Shown here piece after piece: positions 22,435-29,642 of a DNA stretch of 37,774 bases (its first letter is position 1; each line of letters opens with the position of its first letter). The stretch covers positions 1 through 37,774 of the forward strand of contig CATMNW010000002.1 of the NCBI GenBank assembly GCA_950071875.1, given 5' to 3'. The notes under the pieces were generated by a model that was not told the DNA's origin, searched no databases, and saw only the letters and a program-made list of their open reading frames with translations. The position numbers and the translations under genes are program-made. This DNA is from an uncultured Erythrobacteraceae bacterium (GTDB taxonomy: Bacteria; Pseudomonadota; Alphaproteobacteria; Sphingomonadales; Sphingomonadaceae).

Positions 22435-24248
22435 GCTTCGCTCCCGTCCGGATTGGCGACCGTGACGATCTGAAACATCCCGGCGTGCATGTGGTAAAGA
22501 AGATGACAGTGAAAGGCCCAGTCACCCGGCTCGTCGGCAGTCAGGTCGAATTGGGCGCTGCCGCCTGGCTGCAGGATTACCGTGTGCTTCAAGGGCTGGC
22601 GATCCGCAGGGGCACCATTGACCAGTTCGAAGAAATGACCGTGGAGATGGATCGGATGCGCCATCATCGTGTCGTTGATGAGCTTGACCCGTACCCGCTC
22701 GTCATAGGCAAAGCGGATCGGTTCGTCGGAGACGGCGGAAAACTTCTTGCCGTCGAACGACCACATGTAGCGCTCCATATTGCCGGTCAGATGGATTTCC
22801 ATCCGCCGGGACGGAGTTCTGCCTTCCTCGTGCGGCCTCAGCGCGCGAAGCTTGCGATAATCGAGCGTGCGATGGGGCACATCGGCAAGGCCAATGCCCG
22901 GATCGCCCATGCGATCGACCGGGTTCATCGATACCATGTCGAGGCCCGGGCCGACCTTCACGTCAGGCGGAAGGCGCGACGTATCGCGCATCTGCATGCC
23001 AGACATGCCTGCCATCCCCGCCATTGCGTCGCCGTTCGGCGCTCCGCTCGAACCATGATCCATGCCCGCCATGGCACCATCGGTTCCATGATCCATCCCT
23101 GACATGTCACCACCAGTGCCTGCACCGTGGTCCATACCGCTCATGCCCATGTCGGCCATGGTGAGCAGCGGCGGATCGCGCAGCGGAGGTATAGCTGCGC
23201 GCGCGCCGGGCCTGCTCGCCAGCGTCGCGATGCCCATGCCAGAGCGGTCCATCGACTCCGCCACCAGCGTGTAGGCCGGTTCCTCGCGCGGGGTGACGAC
23301 AACGTCGTAGGTTTCGGCGACACCGATCTGCAGCTCATCGACCTCGACCGGTTCGACATTCTGTCCATCAGCCTGAACCACTGTCATGGGTAGGCCGGGG
23401 ATGCGTATATTGAAGAAAGTCATCGCGCCGGCATTAACAAAGCGAAGGCGCACCCGCTCACCCGGCCGGAACAGATACTCCAGATTGTCCAGCGGGCCAT
23501 GGCCATTCAGAAGATAGGTATAGGCCGCGCTCGATACGTCGAGGATGTCAGTCGGCATCATGCGCATCTTCGCCCACATCCGCCGGTCCTCACCCGACAG
23601 CGGATAATCATCCGTCCAGGTGTTCTGGTTGTAGTTGAAGTAGCCTTCGCCCTTCTTGAGCTTGTCGAAGATCGCGTGCGGCGACATGTCGCTGAATTCG
23701 CTCAGCACCACGATATATTCGCGGTCGGCCTGCACCGGATCGGGACCTGCGGGATCGACCACGATCGCGCCATAGTGGCCCGCCTGTTCCTGAAGGCCGC
23801 TGTGCGAATGCCACCAGTAAGTTCCCGATTGCCGCACGGGAAATTCGGCGGTGAAGGTCTCACCCGGCTTGACGCCGGGGAAGCTCACTCCCGGAACGCC
23901 ATCGAGCTCAAATGGTACGAGAAGCCCGTGCCAGTGAATGGACGTATCTTCCTCAAGCTGGTTATGCACGTTTAGCCGGACCGTCGTTCCTTCCTGCAGG
24001 CGCAGGAGAGGTCCTGGAATACTGCCATTGACAGCGATCGCGCCGCCGCGCCTGTTGCCGCTTGCGAAGGCGGACCGGGCTACGGTGAGGTCGATATTCG
24101 GCCCCGCCACCTCGTCCAGTCCCTTACGGGCATTTCCCGCCAGGAGGTCACCGCCGCGCGCCCAGGCCGGCATTGCTCCGGCAAGGCCAAGCAGGCCCAT
24201 CCCGCCTGCTCCCGTACCAAGGAATTTGCGTCGATTTACGGAAATCAT
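22431..24248 (-). CDS. copA: Multicopper oxidase CopA/PcoA (Tat-exported)
   Basis: 605 residues from the ATG with AGGAG 9 bases upstream; an ATG 24 bases earlier is possible. A twin-arginine signal (NRRKFLGTGAGG) directs folded export. Copper ligands are visible as HWHG (residues 105-108), HSHSG (147-151), and C-terminal HPIHLHG and HCHLLYHMHAGM, covering the type 1, 2 and 3 sites. A Met-rich insert (MSGMDHGAGTGGDMSGMDHG and on) is typical of copper-resistance CopA and probably binds Cu(I). It oxidises Cu(I) in the periplasm. The promoter-like motif TTTGAGGGG-N15-CGTA lies 36-63 bases upstream. Confidence 0.96.
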   Translation of the reverse strand: MISVNRRKFLGTGAGGMGLLGLAGAMPAWARGGDLLAGNARKGLDEVAGPNIDLTVARSAFASGNRRGGAIAVNGSIPGPLLRLQEGTTVRLNVHNQLEEDTSIHWHGLLVPFELDGVPGVSFPGVKPGETFTAEFPVRQSGTYWWHSHSGLQEQAGHYGAIVVDPAGPDPVQADREYIVVLSEFSDMSPHAIFDKLKKGEGYFNYNQNTWTDDYPLSGEDRRMWAKMRMMPTDILDVSSAAYTYLLNGHGPLDNLEYLFRPGERVRLRFVNAGAMTFFNIRIPGLPMTVVQADGQNVEPVEVDELQIGVAETYDVVVTPREEPAYTLVAESMDRSGMGIATLASRPGARAAIPPLRDPPLLTMADMGMSGMDHGAGTGGDMSGMDHGTDGAMAGMDHGSSGAPNGDAMAGMAGMSGMQMRDTSRLPPDVKVGPGLDMVSMNPVDRMGDPGIGLADVPHRTLDYRKLRALRPHEEGRTPSRRMEIHLTGNMERYMWSFDGKKFSAVSDEPIRFAYDERVRVKLINDTMMAHPIHLHGHFFELVNGAPADRQPLKHTVILQPGGSAQFDLTADEPGDWAFHCHLLYHMHAGMFQIVTVANPDGSEA

Positions 24249-24283
24249 TGAATGCGGCTCCTGATGTGACATACACCCACCCT

Positions 24284-24311
24284 TACGCGCCTGTCAGCTG
24301 TACCCCTCAAA
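24284..24311 (-). promoter_or_regulatory. ECF-type promoter of copA
   Basis: Minus-strand TTTGAGGGG (24311-24303), 15-base spacer, CGTA (24287-24284). The -35 box overlaps the last codons of the sigma gene, where it encodes Phe-Glu-Gly, so copA can be transcribed separately from the sigma operon. Confidence 0.72.
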
Positions 24312-24869
24312 GTTTTTGACCCGTTCTCTCAGCCGGTTGCGCGCACGATATATGCGCGTCTCGATCGCCTTCTCGGTCGTGCCGAGCAACGCGGCGGCTT
24401 CGGCCTGGCTTCGGCCTTCGACACTTACGAGCACAAGCGCTTCGCGCAGGCGTATGGGCAACCGCCCGATCTCCGCCTCGACGAGCCTGAGTTGCTCACG
24501 GCTCGCTGCAAGGTTTTCGGGATCGGGCGTGTCGTCGGCCACCGCCTGTACCTCGTCGGAACTCGGAAAACCGAAGAAACCGACGACCTTCCTTCGGCGA
24601 AGTCGGTCGCGACACCGGTTCAGGACAATTGTTGTAAGATAAGGGCCGACGGGCTTGGAGGCATCGAGACGATGCCGGGTGAGCCAGACCGATGCGAGGC
24701 TATCCTGGACCACGTCCTGAGCGGAGGAGGAAGACCCCAGCATGCGCGTCGCCAGCGCAATCAGCCGCGCGATGTGGGCTTCGACAAGAGACGAAAACGC
24801 CTGCCTGCTGCCGGCCACGACCTGCGCGACAAGTATTTGTTCTGAATTGCCCCCCTTTTTTACCGGCAT
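24294..24869 (-). CDS. ECF RNA polymerase sigma factor (CnrH-like)
   Basis: 191 residues with sigma region 2 (RLIALATRMLGSSSSAQDVVQDSLASVWL) and region 4 (LPIRLREALVLVSVEGRSQAEAAALLGTTEKAIETRIYRARNRLRERVK) and no region 3, i.e. an ECF factor. It follows a small membrane protein and a CnrX-like sensor, the CnrY-X-H order, and precedes copA. I infer that it is held by the membrane anti-sigma candidate, is released on metal stress and transcribes the units carrying TTTGAGGGG-N15-CGTA. The ribosome binding site at the ATG is weak, so it may depend on translation of the upstream gene, whose stop is 6 bases away. Confidence 0.93.
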   Translation of the reverse strand: MPVKKGGNSEQILVAQVVAGSRQAFSSLVEAHIARLIALATRMLGSSSSAQDVVQDSLASVWLTRHRLDASKPVGPYLTTIVLNRCRDRLRRRKVVGFFGFPSSDEVQAVADDTPDPENLAASREQLRLVEAEIGRLPIRLREALVLVSVEGRSQAEAAALLGTTEKAIETRIYRARNRLRERVKNFEGYS

Positions 24870-24875
24870 GCGGGG

Positions 24876-25310
24876 TCAGCTGCGCGGGCTGTCGGTGAGA
24901 GCTTTGGACACTTGCTGGTCAAATCGTCTTTGCTGATCGGGGTCGAGAATTTCACGCATGTCGAAGACATGGCGGACCGTTGCTTTTTGGAGATCGCCCA
25001 TGCGTGCATGAACCTCGTCGATGGCCGCCCCCACCCTGGGTCCGTATTCGTGTTCGGCTTCCATCGCCTGCGCGAGTTGGGCGTTGGCAGCGCGCGCAGA
25101 GGCCTCGAGCCTGGCCCGTTCCACAGCGAAGCGCGCTTCGAGTGCCTCAAGGCGTTGCTTCTGCTCGTTGGTTAGCGTGAGTTCATCATGCACGAACGCA
25201 TGCAGGCCCGTATCAGCATCGTGATTGGCCCAGCGATCCGCGCCGAGCGCACCGAGACTACCGGCGAGCGCCGCGAGCAGCACCGCGAGGGCAATATGCA
25301 ATTTCTTCAA
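24876..25310 (-). CDS. CnrX-like periplasmic heavy-metal sensor
   Basis: 144 residues, starting at a TTG that has GGAG 9 bases upstream. One N-terminal membrane anchor (residues 5-24) precedes a helical periplasmic domain of the Spy/CpxP/CnrX superfamily (LTLTNEQKQRLEALEARF; LDPDQQRRFDQQVSKAL). His37-x3-His41, Glu58, His114 and Met118 reproduce the spacing of the CnrX metal ligands as I recall them (His42, His46, Glu63, His119, Met123). It should sense metal in the periplasm and signal to the small membrane protein encoded 3 bases upstream. Which metal it senses is not shown by the sequence; the surrounding genes suggest copper. Confidence 0.88.
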   Translation of the reverse strand: MKKLHIALAVLLAALAGSLGALGADRWANHDADTGLHAFVHDELTLTNEQKQRLEALEARFAVERARLEASARAANAQLAQAMEAEHEYGPRVGAAIDEVHARMGDLQKATVRHVFDMREILDPDQQRRFDQQVSKALTDSPRS

Positions 25311-25313
25311 TGT

Positions 25314-25610
25314 CTAGCGCTCCACATGCAGCAGCTCGGAGGGCGAGAGCCGCTCTCCGACAATGATGCTATCTGCTATGCCAGGTTGGGAACCAGCAAA
25401 TTGTGCAGGCCACCCGCTGGTGCCTGCACCGGCTCCCAGGCCGACGACGAACAGGCCCGCGAACAAGGCCATCCTGCGGCGTCTTTCAACGATTTCGCCA
25501 AGCTGGCCTGCCCGTTGCCACACGCCGGTCATGAAATCGTCCGGAACTTTGAAGGAGTCCTGTGTGCCCAGCGTCCCAAGCATCGCATCGAGTGTCTGAT
25601 TGTTACGCAT
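25314..25610 (-). CDS. Small single-pass membrane protein, CnrY-like anti-sigma candidate
   Basis: 98 residues: about 47 cytosolic residues (DSFKVPDDFMTGVWQRAGQLGEIVERRRRM), one membrane helix (ALFAGLFVVGLGAGAGTSGW) and a 30-residue periplasmic tail. Length, topology and gene order match CnrY, which captures its sigma factor with a short cytosolic peptide and contacts CnrX in the periplasm. Sequence similarity to CnrY is not obvious by eye, as is common for these short proteins. AGGAG lies 6 bases before the ATG. It is first gene of the sigma operon and has a diverged copy of the promoter motif upstream. Confidence 0.72.
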   Translation of the reverse strand: MRNNQTLDAMLGTLGTQDSFKVPDDFMTGVWQRAGQLGEIVERRRRMALFAGLFVVGLGAGAGTSGWPAQFAGSQPGIADSIIVGERLSPSELLHVER

Positions 25611-25640
25611 CCATTGCTCCTGTCGGTTGCCCGCTTCCTA

Positions 25641-25670
25641 TACGCGATAGAATACCCGAACCCTTAAGTT
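25641..25670 (-). promoter_or_regulatory. Diverged ECF-type promoter of the sigma operon
   Basis: Minus-strand AACTTAAGGG (25670-25661), 16-base spacer, CGTA (25644-25641). It keeps the GGG and CGTA cores of the shared motif but has TTAAGGG in place of TTGAGGG and one extra spacer base. If real, the sigma factor regulates itself weakly. Confidence 0.5.
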
Positions 25671-25675
25671 TCTTT

Positions 25676-25703
25676 TTTGAGGGCTGCGGCCCGGCTGTGC
25701 GTA
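25676..25703 (+). promoter_or_regulatory. ECF-type promoter of the methyltransferase/DUF411/DUF5676 operon
   Basis: TTTGAGGGC (25676-25684), 15-base spacer, CGTA (25700-25703), about 30 bases before the first start codon. It stands back-to-back with the sigma operon promoter, the two -35 boxes being 8 bases apart. Confidence 0.68.
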
Positions 25704-25732
25704 TCAGAACGTGCAACGAACAATAGCGAAGG

Positions 25733-26440
25733 TTGTTTGAACAGATCGGAAATTATGTGGTGAAAAATGCACGCCTCACAAAAGTGGAACGGGAGTTCAC
25801 TCCTCTGCTTGGCCACAGCTGGCTCACACCGCTCTACGATCGTGCGATTGGCGTTTTCACGCGCGAGGCGAAATGGCGCCGGGAGATCGTCAAACAGGCT
25901 CGAGTAAAACCTGGCGACAAGGTCATGGATGTAGGTTGCGGCACGGGGACGTTGTTGCGAGCCTTCATGACCAGCTGCCCCCAAGCAGATTTATTAGGCG
26001 TAGAACCCGATCCGGCAGCGCTTGCGATCGCACGGCGCAAGCTTGGTCCTGCTGCGGGCCTCGTTCGATGGCACAACGGATTTCTCGACAGTCTCGACCT
26101 TTCGGGTGATCGGCGACCCGATACGATCGTCAGCTCGCTTGTTTTGCACCAGGTTCCCGTGTCGCAGAAGCGCGCGATCCTCGAGCAAATGGAGGCCTTG
26201 CTAGCTCCTGGCGGCATGGTGCTGATCGCTGATTACATGCGCCAGGACCATCCGCTCATGCGCGCAATGTTCCGCGCGACCGTTCAGCTTCTCGACGGTT
26301 TACCAGACACCCAGCCGAGCGCTGACGGAGCAGTCGAGAAATTGCTAGGCGAAATTTTCGCAAGCGCAGAGCTGCTCGCTCAGATCCATACCGCAACCGG
26401 AACCATTTCGCTCTGGCGCGGCTCCAAGAAAGGCATGTAA
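25733..26440 (+). CDS. Class I SAM-dependent methyltransferase
   Basis: 235 residues from TTG 25733. Start uncertain: GTGs at 25757 and 25760 are alternatives and none has a strong ribosome binding site. Motif I VMDVGCGTGTLLRAF binds SAM, followed by LLGVEPDPAALAIARRKL and the post-motif DTIVSSLVLHQVPVSQKRAILEQMEALLAPGGMVLIADY, as in UbiE/ArsM-like enzymes. The substrate is unknown. It leads a three-gene operon with two metal-linked small proteins under the shared promoter, so a link to metal detoxification is plausible but inferred. Confidence 0.88.
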   Translation: MFEQIGNYVVKNARLTKVEREFTPLLGHSWLTPLYDRAIGVFTREAKWRREIVKQARVKPGDKVMDVGCGTGTLLRAFMTSCPQADLLGVEPDPAALAIARRKLGPAAGLVRWHNGFLDSLDLSGDRRPDTIVSSLVLHQVPVSQKRAILEQMEALLAPGGMVLIADYMRQDHPLMRAMFRATVQLLDGLPDTQPSADGAVEKLLGEIFASAELLAQIHTATGTISLWRGSKKGM

Positions 26441-26441
26441 C

Positions 26442-26909
26442 ATGATCAAAGACAATCCATCGAAGCCGCTGCGGCGTTCGCTGACGGCATCGGTTCTTCT
26501 CACGCTTGCGGCCTGCTCGAATGCCGCACAGGCCGCCACCTACACGATGTTCAGGGACCCGGGATGTGGTTGCTGCCTGAGCTGGGCAGGACATGTCGAG
26601 GGCGGCATGGAAGCAGAAGTGGCTTCGGTCGATACTGACGATATGAGTGCGCTCAAGGCAGCCAAGGGCGTACCGCAGGATATGTGGTCGTGCCACACAA
26701 TGGAAGTCGAGGGCTACATCATCGAAGGTCATGTGCCCGCCGAAGCGATCGCGCGGCTCCTGCGCGAAAGGCCCGAGGGCGTGACCGGCCTCGCCGTTCC
26801 CGGAATGCCGCTAGGCTCCCCCGGCATGGAAATGGGCGATCGAGTGCAGCCCTATGAGGTCATCGCTTTCGGTCCGGACGGCCAGAAAGTCTTCGCATCC
26901 TATCCGTAA
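26442..26909 (+). CDS. DUF411 metal-binding protein
   Basis: 155 residues, exported: a hydrophobic signal with an LAAC lipobox-like site (Cys25) and an alternative AQA/A cleavage. The DUF411 core is intact: YTMFRDPGCGCCLSWAGHV, DMWSCHTMEVEGYIIEGHVPAEAIARLL, then VTGLAVPGMPLGSPGMEMG. The GCGCC, CH and Met clusters are probable Cu(I) ligands; family members occur in copper resistance clusters. It begins one base after the methyltransferase stop codon. Confidence 0.93.
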   Translation: MIKDNPSKPLRRSLTASVLLTLAACSNAAQAATYTMFRDPGCGCCLSWAGHVEGGMEAEVASVDTDDMSALKAAKGVPQDMWSCHTMEVEGYIIEGHVPAEAIARLLRERPEGVTGLAVPGMPLGSPGMEMGDRVQPYEVIAFGPDGQKVFASYP

Positions 26910-26950
26910 ACGCCGACCAGCCCAGATGACGGTAATTCAACAGGAGAACC

Positions 26951-27214
26951 ATGATGTCAGAGCGTTCGCTCAAATCCTCGATCATCGCCTGGGGCTGGAC
27001 ACTCAGCCTGTTTCTGCTCGTCAGCTATTTGATCTGCATAGCTTTCGGCCTGCTCGCGCCCGAACGGTTCCATATGCATGAGGCCTGGGAACCGCTGCTT
27101 CCCGGATACGAATGGCTGACTCTGCCTGGATTTCTCGCAGGCGCAATCGGCAGCTTCTTATATGGGTGGTACATCGCGGTGATCGTGGTGCCGTTATACC
27201 GGTACTTCAGATAA
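26951..27214 (+). CDS. DUF5676 family small membrane protein
   Basis: 87 residues with two membrane helices (LFLLVSYLICIAFGLL; LPGFLAGAIGSFLYGWYIAVIVVPLYRYF) joined by a loop with HMHEAWEPLLPGYEWLT. This matches the DUF5676 pattern, a small inner-membrane family often next to copper and silver resistance genes. AGGAG precedes the tandem ATGs. It closes the methyltransferase/DUF411 operon; function unknown. Confidence 0.85.
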   Translation: MMSERSLKSSIIAWGWTLSLFLLVSYLICIAFGLLAPERFHMHEAWEPLLPGYEWLTLPGFLAGAIGSFLYGWYIAVIVVPLYRYFR

Positions 27215-27385
27215 CGCTTGAGGAAATCAGACTGGCTTGAAACGGCGCTCTATCGATCGGAACAAGCACTTGGTTCCACGCGGGTGTCGGATGCGACAAA
27301 AGAAGGCTGGCGACACCAATCAGAATGACGCCTCGACAGGAGACGAACAATTTCGCGATATCGATCCAGCGACGATAGACGGGGT
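27209..27385 (-). pseudogene. Possible inverted N-terminal fragment of a membrane protein
   Basis: Read on the minus strand this gap gives 57 open codons, YRRWIDIAKLFVSCRGVILIGVASLLLSHP and TPAWNQVLVPIDRAPFQASLIS, ending in TGA. It looks like a genuine membrane-protein N-terminus but has no ATG or GTG start or ribosome binding site in place. The adjacent + strand AlbA_2 gene starts abruptly in the middle of a hydrophobic helix. A short inversion that detached this protein's first ~55 codons would explain both facts. This is a hypothesis. Confidence 0.35.
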
Positions 27386-27415
27386 CTGCTCCTGCACACC
27401 GCCATAGGCGCAGTC

Positions 27416-28162
27416 ATGGGTTTCGCGATCCTTCATCCGGTGACGACACTTGTCTACTGGTATGAATTCGGTGCCTCGAATATTGCCGCCCAAAGCAACG
27501 CGCTCGCTTTTCTGCTTGACCGTCTGTCTTCGGCATTCGCGTTTGAAATGCTAACGATGAGCGCTGTGTATGTGGCGTTGGGCGCTGCGATCGGGCTGGG
27601 GTTTGGTATTTATCACAGCCGCCTTTTGGATGAACGCTCGAAAGTTCGTTTCCTCGAACGCGAGCTTGAAGAAGAGCTACCTTTGCTCATTGCCCGGGGC
27701 GAAGGAGAGCATGTCGAGTTCAAGTCGTCTATGCGTTGGGACAGACGCGAAGAGCGCGTAAACCGGCGCCTGCAGCAGGTTGTCGTGAAGACAATAGCGG
27801 GTTTTCTCAACCATGAAGGTGGCACGCTCTTGATCGGCGTGGAAGATGACGGGACTGTTGCGGGCATTGAAGCGGATATGCGAACGCTCAAGCACGCGAA
27901 CCAGGATGGATTCGAACGACTTTTGATGGACACTGCAAGAGACGCCCTGGGCGGGGATGCTTGTGCCCTGGTCCATAGTCGTTTCCATGGGCTTGGCGGG
28001 CTGACCGTTTGCAGGGTGATCGTCGAGAAAAGCGTGCATCCGGTCTACTACACCGAAGGGGGTGTCGCTCATCTCATGCTGCGCACCGGAAACAGTACCC
28101 GGGAGCTGGATGTTCGCGAAGCTCAGGCGCACCTTCAACGAAGAGAAGCCGGGCCGATGTAA
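27416..28162 (+). CDS. Membrane-tethered AlbA_2 (Schlafen-type) putative ATP-binding protein
   Basis: 248 residues from ATG 27416. The open frame extends back to 27329 with hydrophobic RGLLLHTAIGAV, so the true start may be earlier. Two membrane segments (about 1-15 and 40-67) and a charged coiled linker (RSKVRFLERELEEEL) lead to an AlbA_2 domain: EHVEFKSSMRWD, KTIAGFLNHEGGTLLIGVEDDGTVAGIEAD, HPVYYTEGGVAHLMLRTGNSTREL. AlbA_2/Schlafen domains bind nucleotides or nucleic acid. A membrane-anchored form in a copper island is unusual; function unknown. No shared promoter motif is seen. Confidence 0.85.
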   Translation: MGFAILHPVTTLVYWYEFGASNIAAQSNALAFLLDRLSSAFAFEMLTMSAVYVALGAAIGLGFGIYHSRLLDERSKVRFLERELEEELPLLIARGEGEHVEFKSSMRWDRREERVNRRLQQVVVKTIAGFLNHEGGTLLIGVEDDGTVAGIEADMRTLKHANQDGFERLLMDTARDALGGDACALVHSRFHGLGGLTVCRVIVEKSVHPVYYTEGGVAHLMLRTGNSTRELDVREAQAHLQRREAGPM

Positions 28163-28208
28163 CTATAACCCGGTCGCACACAGGCGCCTGGAGTCTCGCA
28201 GAATCTTT

Positions 28209-28236
28209 TTTGAGGGGTGAAGCCCTGCCGAACGTA
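28209..28236 (+). promoter_or_regulatory. ECF-type promoter of the APC permease operon
   Basis: TTTGAGGGG (28209-28217), 15-base spacer, CGTA (28233-28236), about 50 bases before the start codon. It shares CTTTTTTGAGGG with the methyltransferase promoter. Confidence 0.7.
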
Positions 28237-28287
28237 CTGTTCGGCAATGATGTTTCTCGAACGGGAGGACATCCATAGGGGAATGTA

Positions 28288-29640
28288 TTGCAAGACCATG
28301 GTCACGATCGAACGGGCAATACCGCAGGCTCCATAACGCTGCTGGGCGGCATCGCCATGGGCACCGGCGTTATGATCGGTGCAGGCATCTTCGCACTCAC
28401 CGGGCAGATCGCCGAACTTGCCGGCCCCCTCTTTCCGCTATCCTTTATCGCCGGGGCGCTGGTCACTTCATTGTCGGCCCACAGCTACATCAAGATGTCG
28501 AACAAATGGCCGTCTTCGGGCGGCATCGCGATGATTTTGCAAAAAGCATACGGGCCCGGCGTCATCGCCGCATCAGCCTCGCTGCTGATGGCGCTGTCTA
28601 TGGTCATCAACGAAAGTCTCGTGGCAAGGACCTTCGCAACATATGCGCTGCGTCCGTTCGATCTCGAGAGCAGCGGATGGCTCGTTTCTCTGGTAGCGCT
28701 CGCTCTCATTATCTTTGCCTATTTCGTCAATGCAGCGGGCAACAAGTCGGTTAGCGGGTTTTCACTTATCATGTCGGCGATCAAGATCGGCGGCATTGCG
28801 CTATTTGCAGTAGCTGCGATCTGGGTGAGCGGTTTTTCATCAGGAGCATTCTCGCAGCCTGTAGCGCTGACCAACGCAGAAGCCCTGGTCGCCTCGGTTG
28901 CCTTTTCGATTCTCGCTTTCAAGGGCTTTACCACGATCACCAATAGTGGCGGCGAAATCGTCGATCCGCACAAGAATGTAGGCCGCACGATCATGATCTC
29001 GATTGGCATCTGCATCGTGGTCTATCTGCTCGTCGCTGTTGCGGTGGGCTCAAGCCTCAGCATCTCCGAGATTATCGAAGCACGCGATTATTCACTGGCG
29101 GCGGCGGCGCGCCCGGCACTTGGCGATCTCGGTTTCTATTTCACCGTCGCGATCGCGATCGCTGCCACCACGTCGGGCGTCATCGCGAGTGTTTTTGCGG
29201 TGTCGCGGATGCTGACGATGCTGACCGATATGAAGATGATCCCGCATAGCCATTTCGGCATGAGCGGCGGGATCCGCAGCCACATGCTGGTCTATACGGT
29301 TGTCGTTGCCGGAACGCTGGCCGTATTGTTCGATCTTTCCCGTATCGCATCGCTGGGCGCCTTCTTCTATCTCGTCATGGACATGCTGGTTCACTGGGGC
29401 GTCCTGCGCCACCTGCGCGGAAAAGTCGGCGCACGCGCCTCGGTGCTTCTCGCTGCACTCGCAGCCGATGGCGTGGTCCTGGCAGCTTTCACTGTCGCGA
29501 AATTGCGCAGCGATCCTGCCGTCGTGGCCTACGCCGTGATCGGGATCGCCGCCGTTTTTCTTGGCCAATGGTTCTACCTCTCGCGCAATCCCGGCGCACC
29601 AGCATCGCCCGAGAACGATGGAACGGGAGAGGCGAGTTGA
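28288..29640 (+). CDS. APC-family amino acid/polyamine permease
   Basis: 450 residues starting at TTG with AGGGGAA 5 bases upstream. Eleven to twelve membrane helices; the first has GIAMGTGVMIGAGIFALTGQ, the APC substrate-binding signature, and the sixth region has SVAFSILAFKGFTTITNSGGEIVDPHKNVGRTI. APC permeases carry amino acids or amines. It heads an operon with a glutaredoxin-MauE protein, an ion channel, DUF305 and a lipoprotein, driven by the shared promoter, so it appears to be induced with the copper genes. Substrate unknown; import of a thiol precursor such as cysteine would fit, but this is inference. Confidence 0.9.
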   Translation: MQDHGHDRTGNTAGSITLLGGIAMGTGVMIGAGIFALTGQIAELAGPLFPLSFIAGALVTSLSAHSYIKMSNKWPSSGGIAMILQKAYGPGVIAASASLLMALSMVINESLVARTFATYALRPFDLESSGWLVSLVALALIIFAYFVNAAGNKSVSGFSLIMSAIKIGGIALFAVAAIWVSGFSSGAFSQPVALTNAEALVASVAFSILAFKGFTTITNSGGEIVDPHKNVGRTIMISIGICIVVYLLVAVAVGSSLSISEIIEARDYSLAAAARPALGDLGFYFTVAIAIAATTSGVIASVFAVSRMLTMLTDMKMIPHSHFGMSGGIRSHMLVYTVVVAGTLAVLFDLSRIASLGAFFYLVMDMLVHWGVLRHLRGKVGARASVLLAALAADGVVLAAFTVAKLRSDPAVVAYAVIGIAAVFLGQWFYLSRNPGAPASPENDGTGEAS

Positions 29641-29642
29641 CC

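Noticed and set aside
22362-23102. 246-codon + strand frame inside copA
   Set aside because: Antisense to copA, whose copper motifs are unmistakable.
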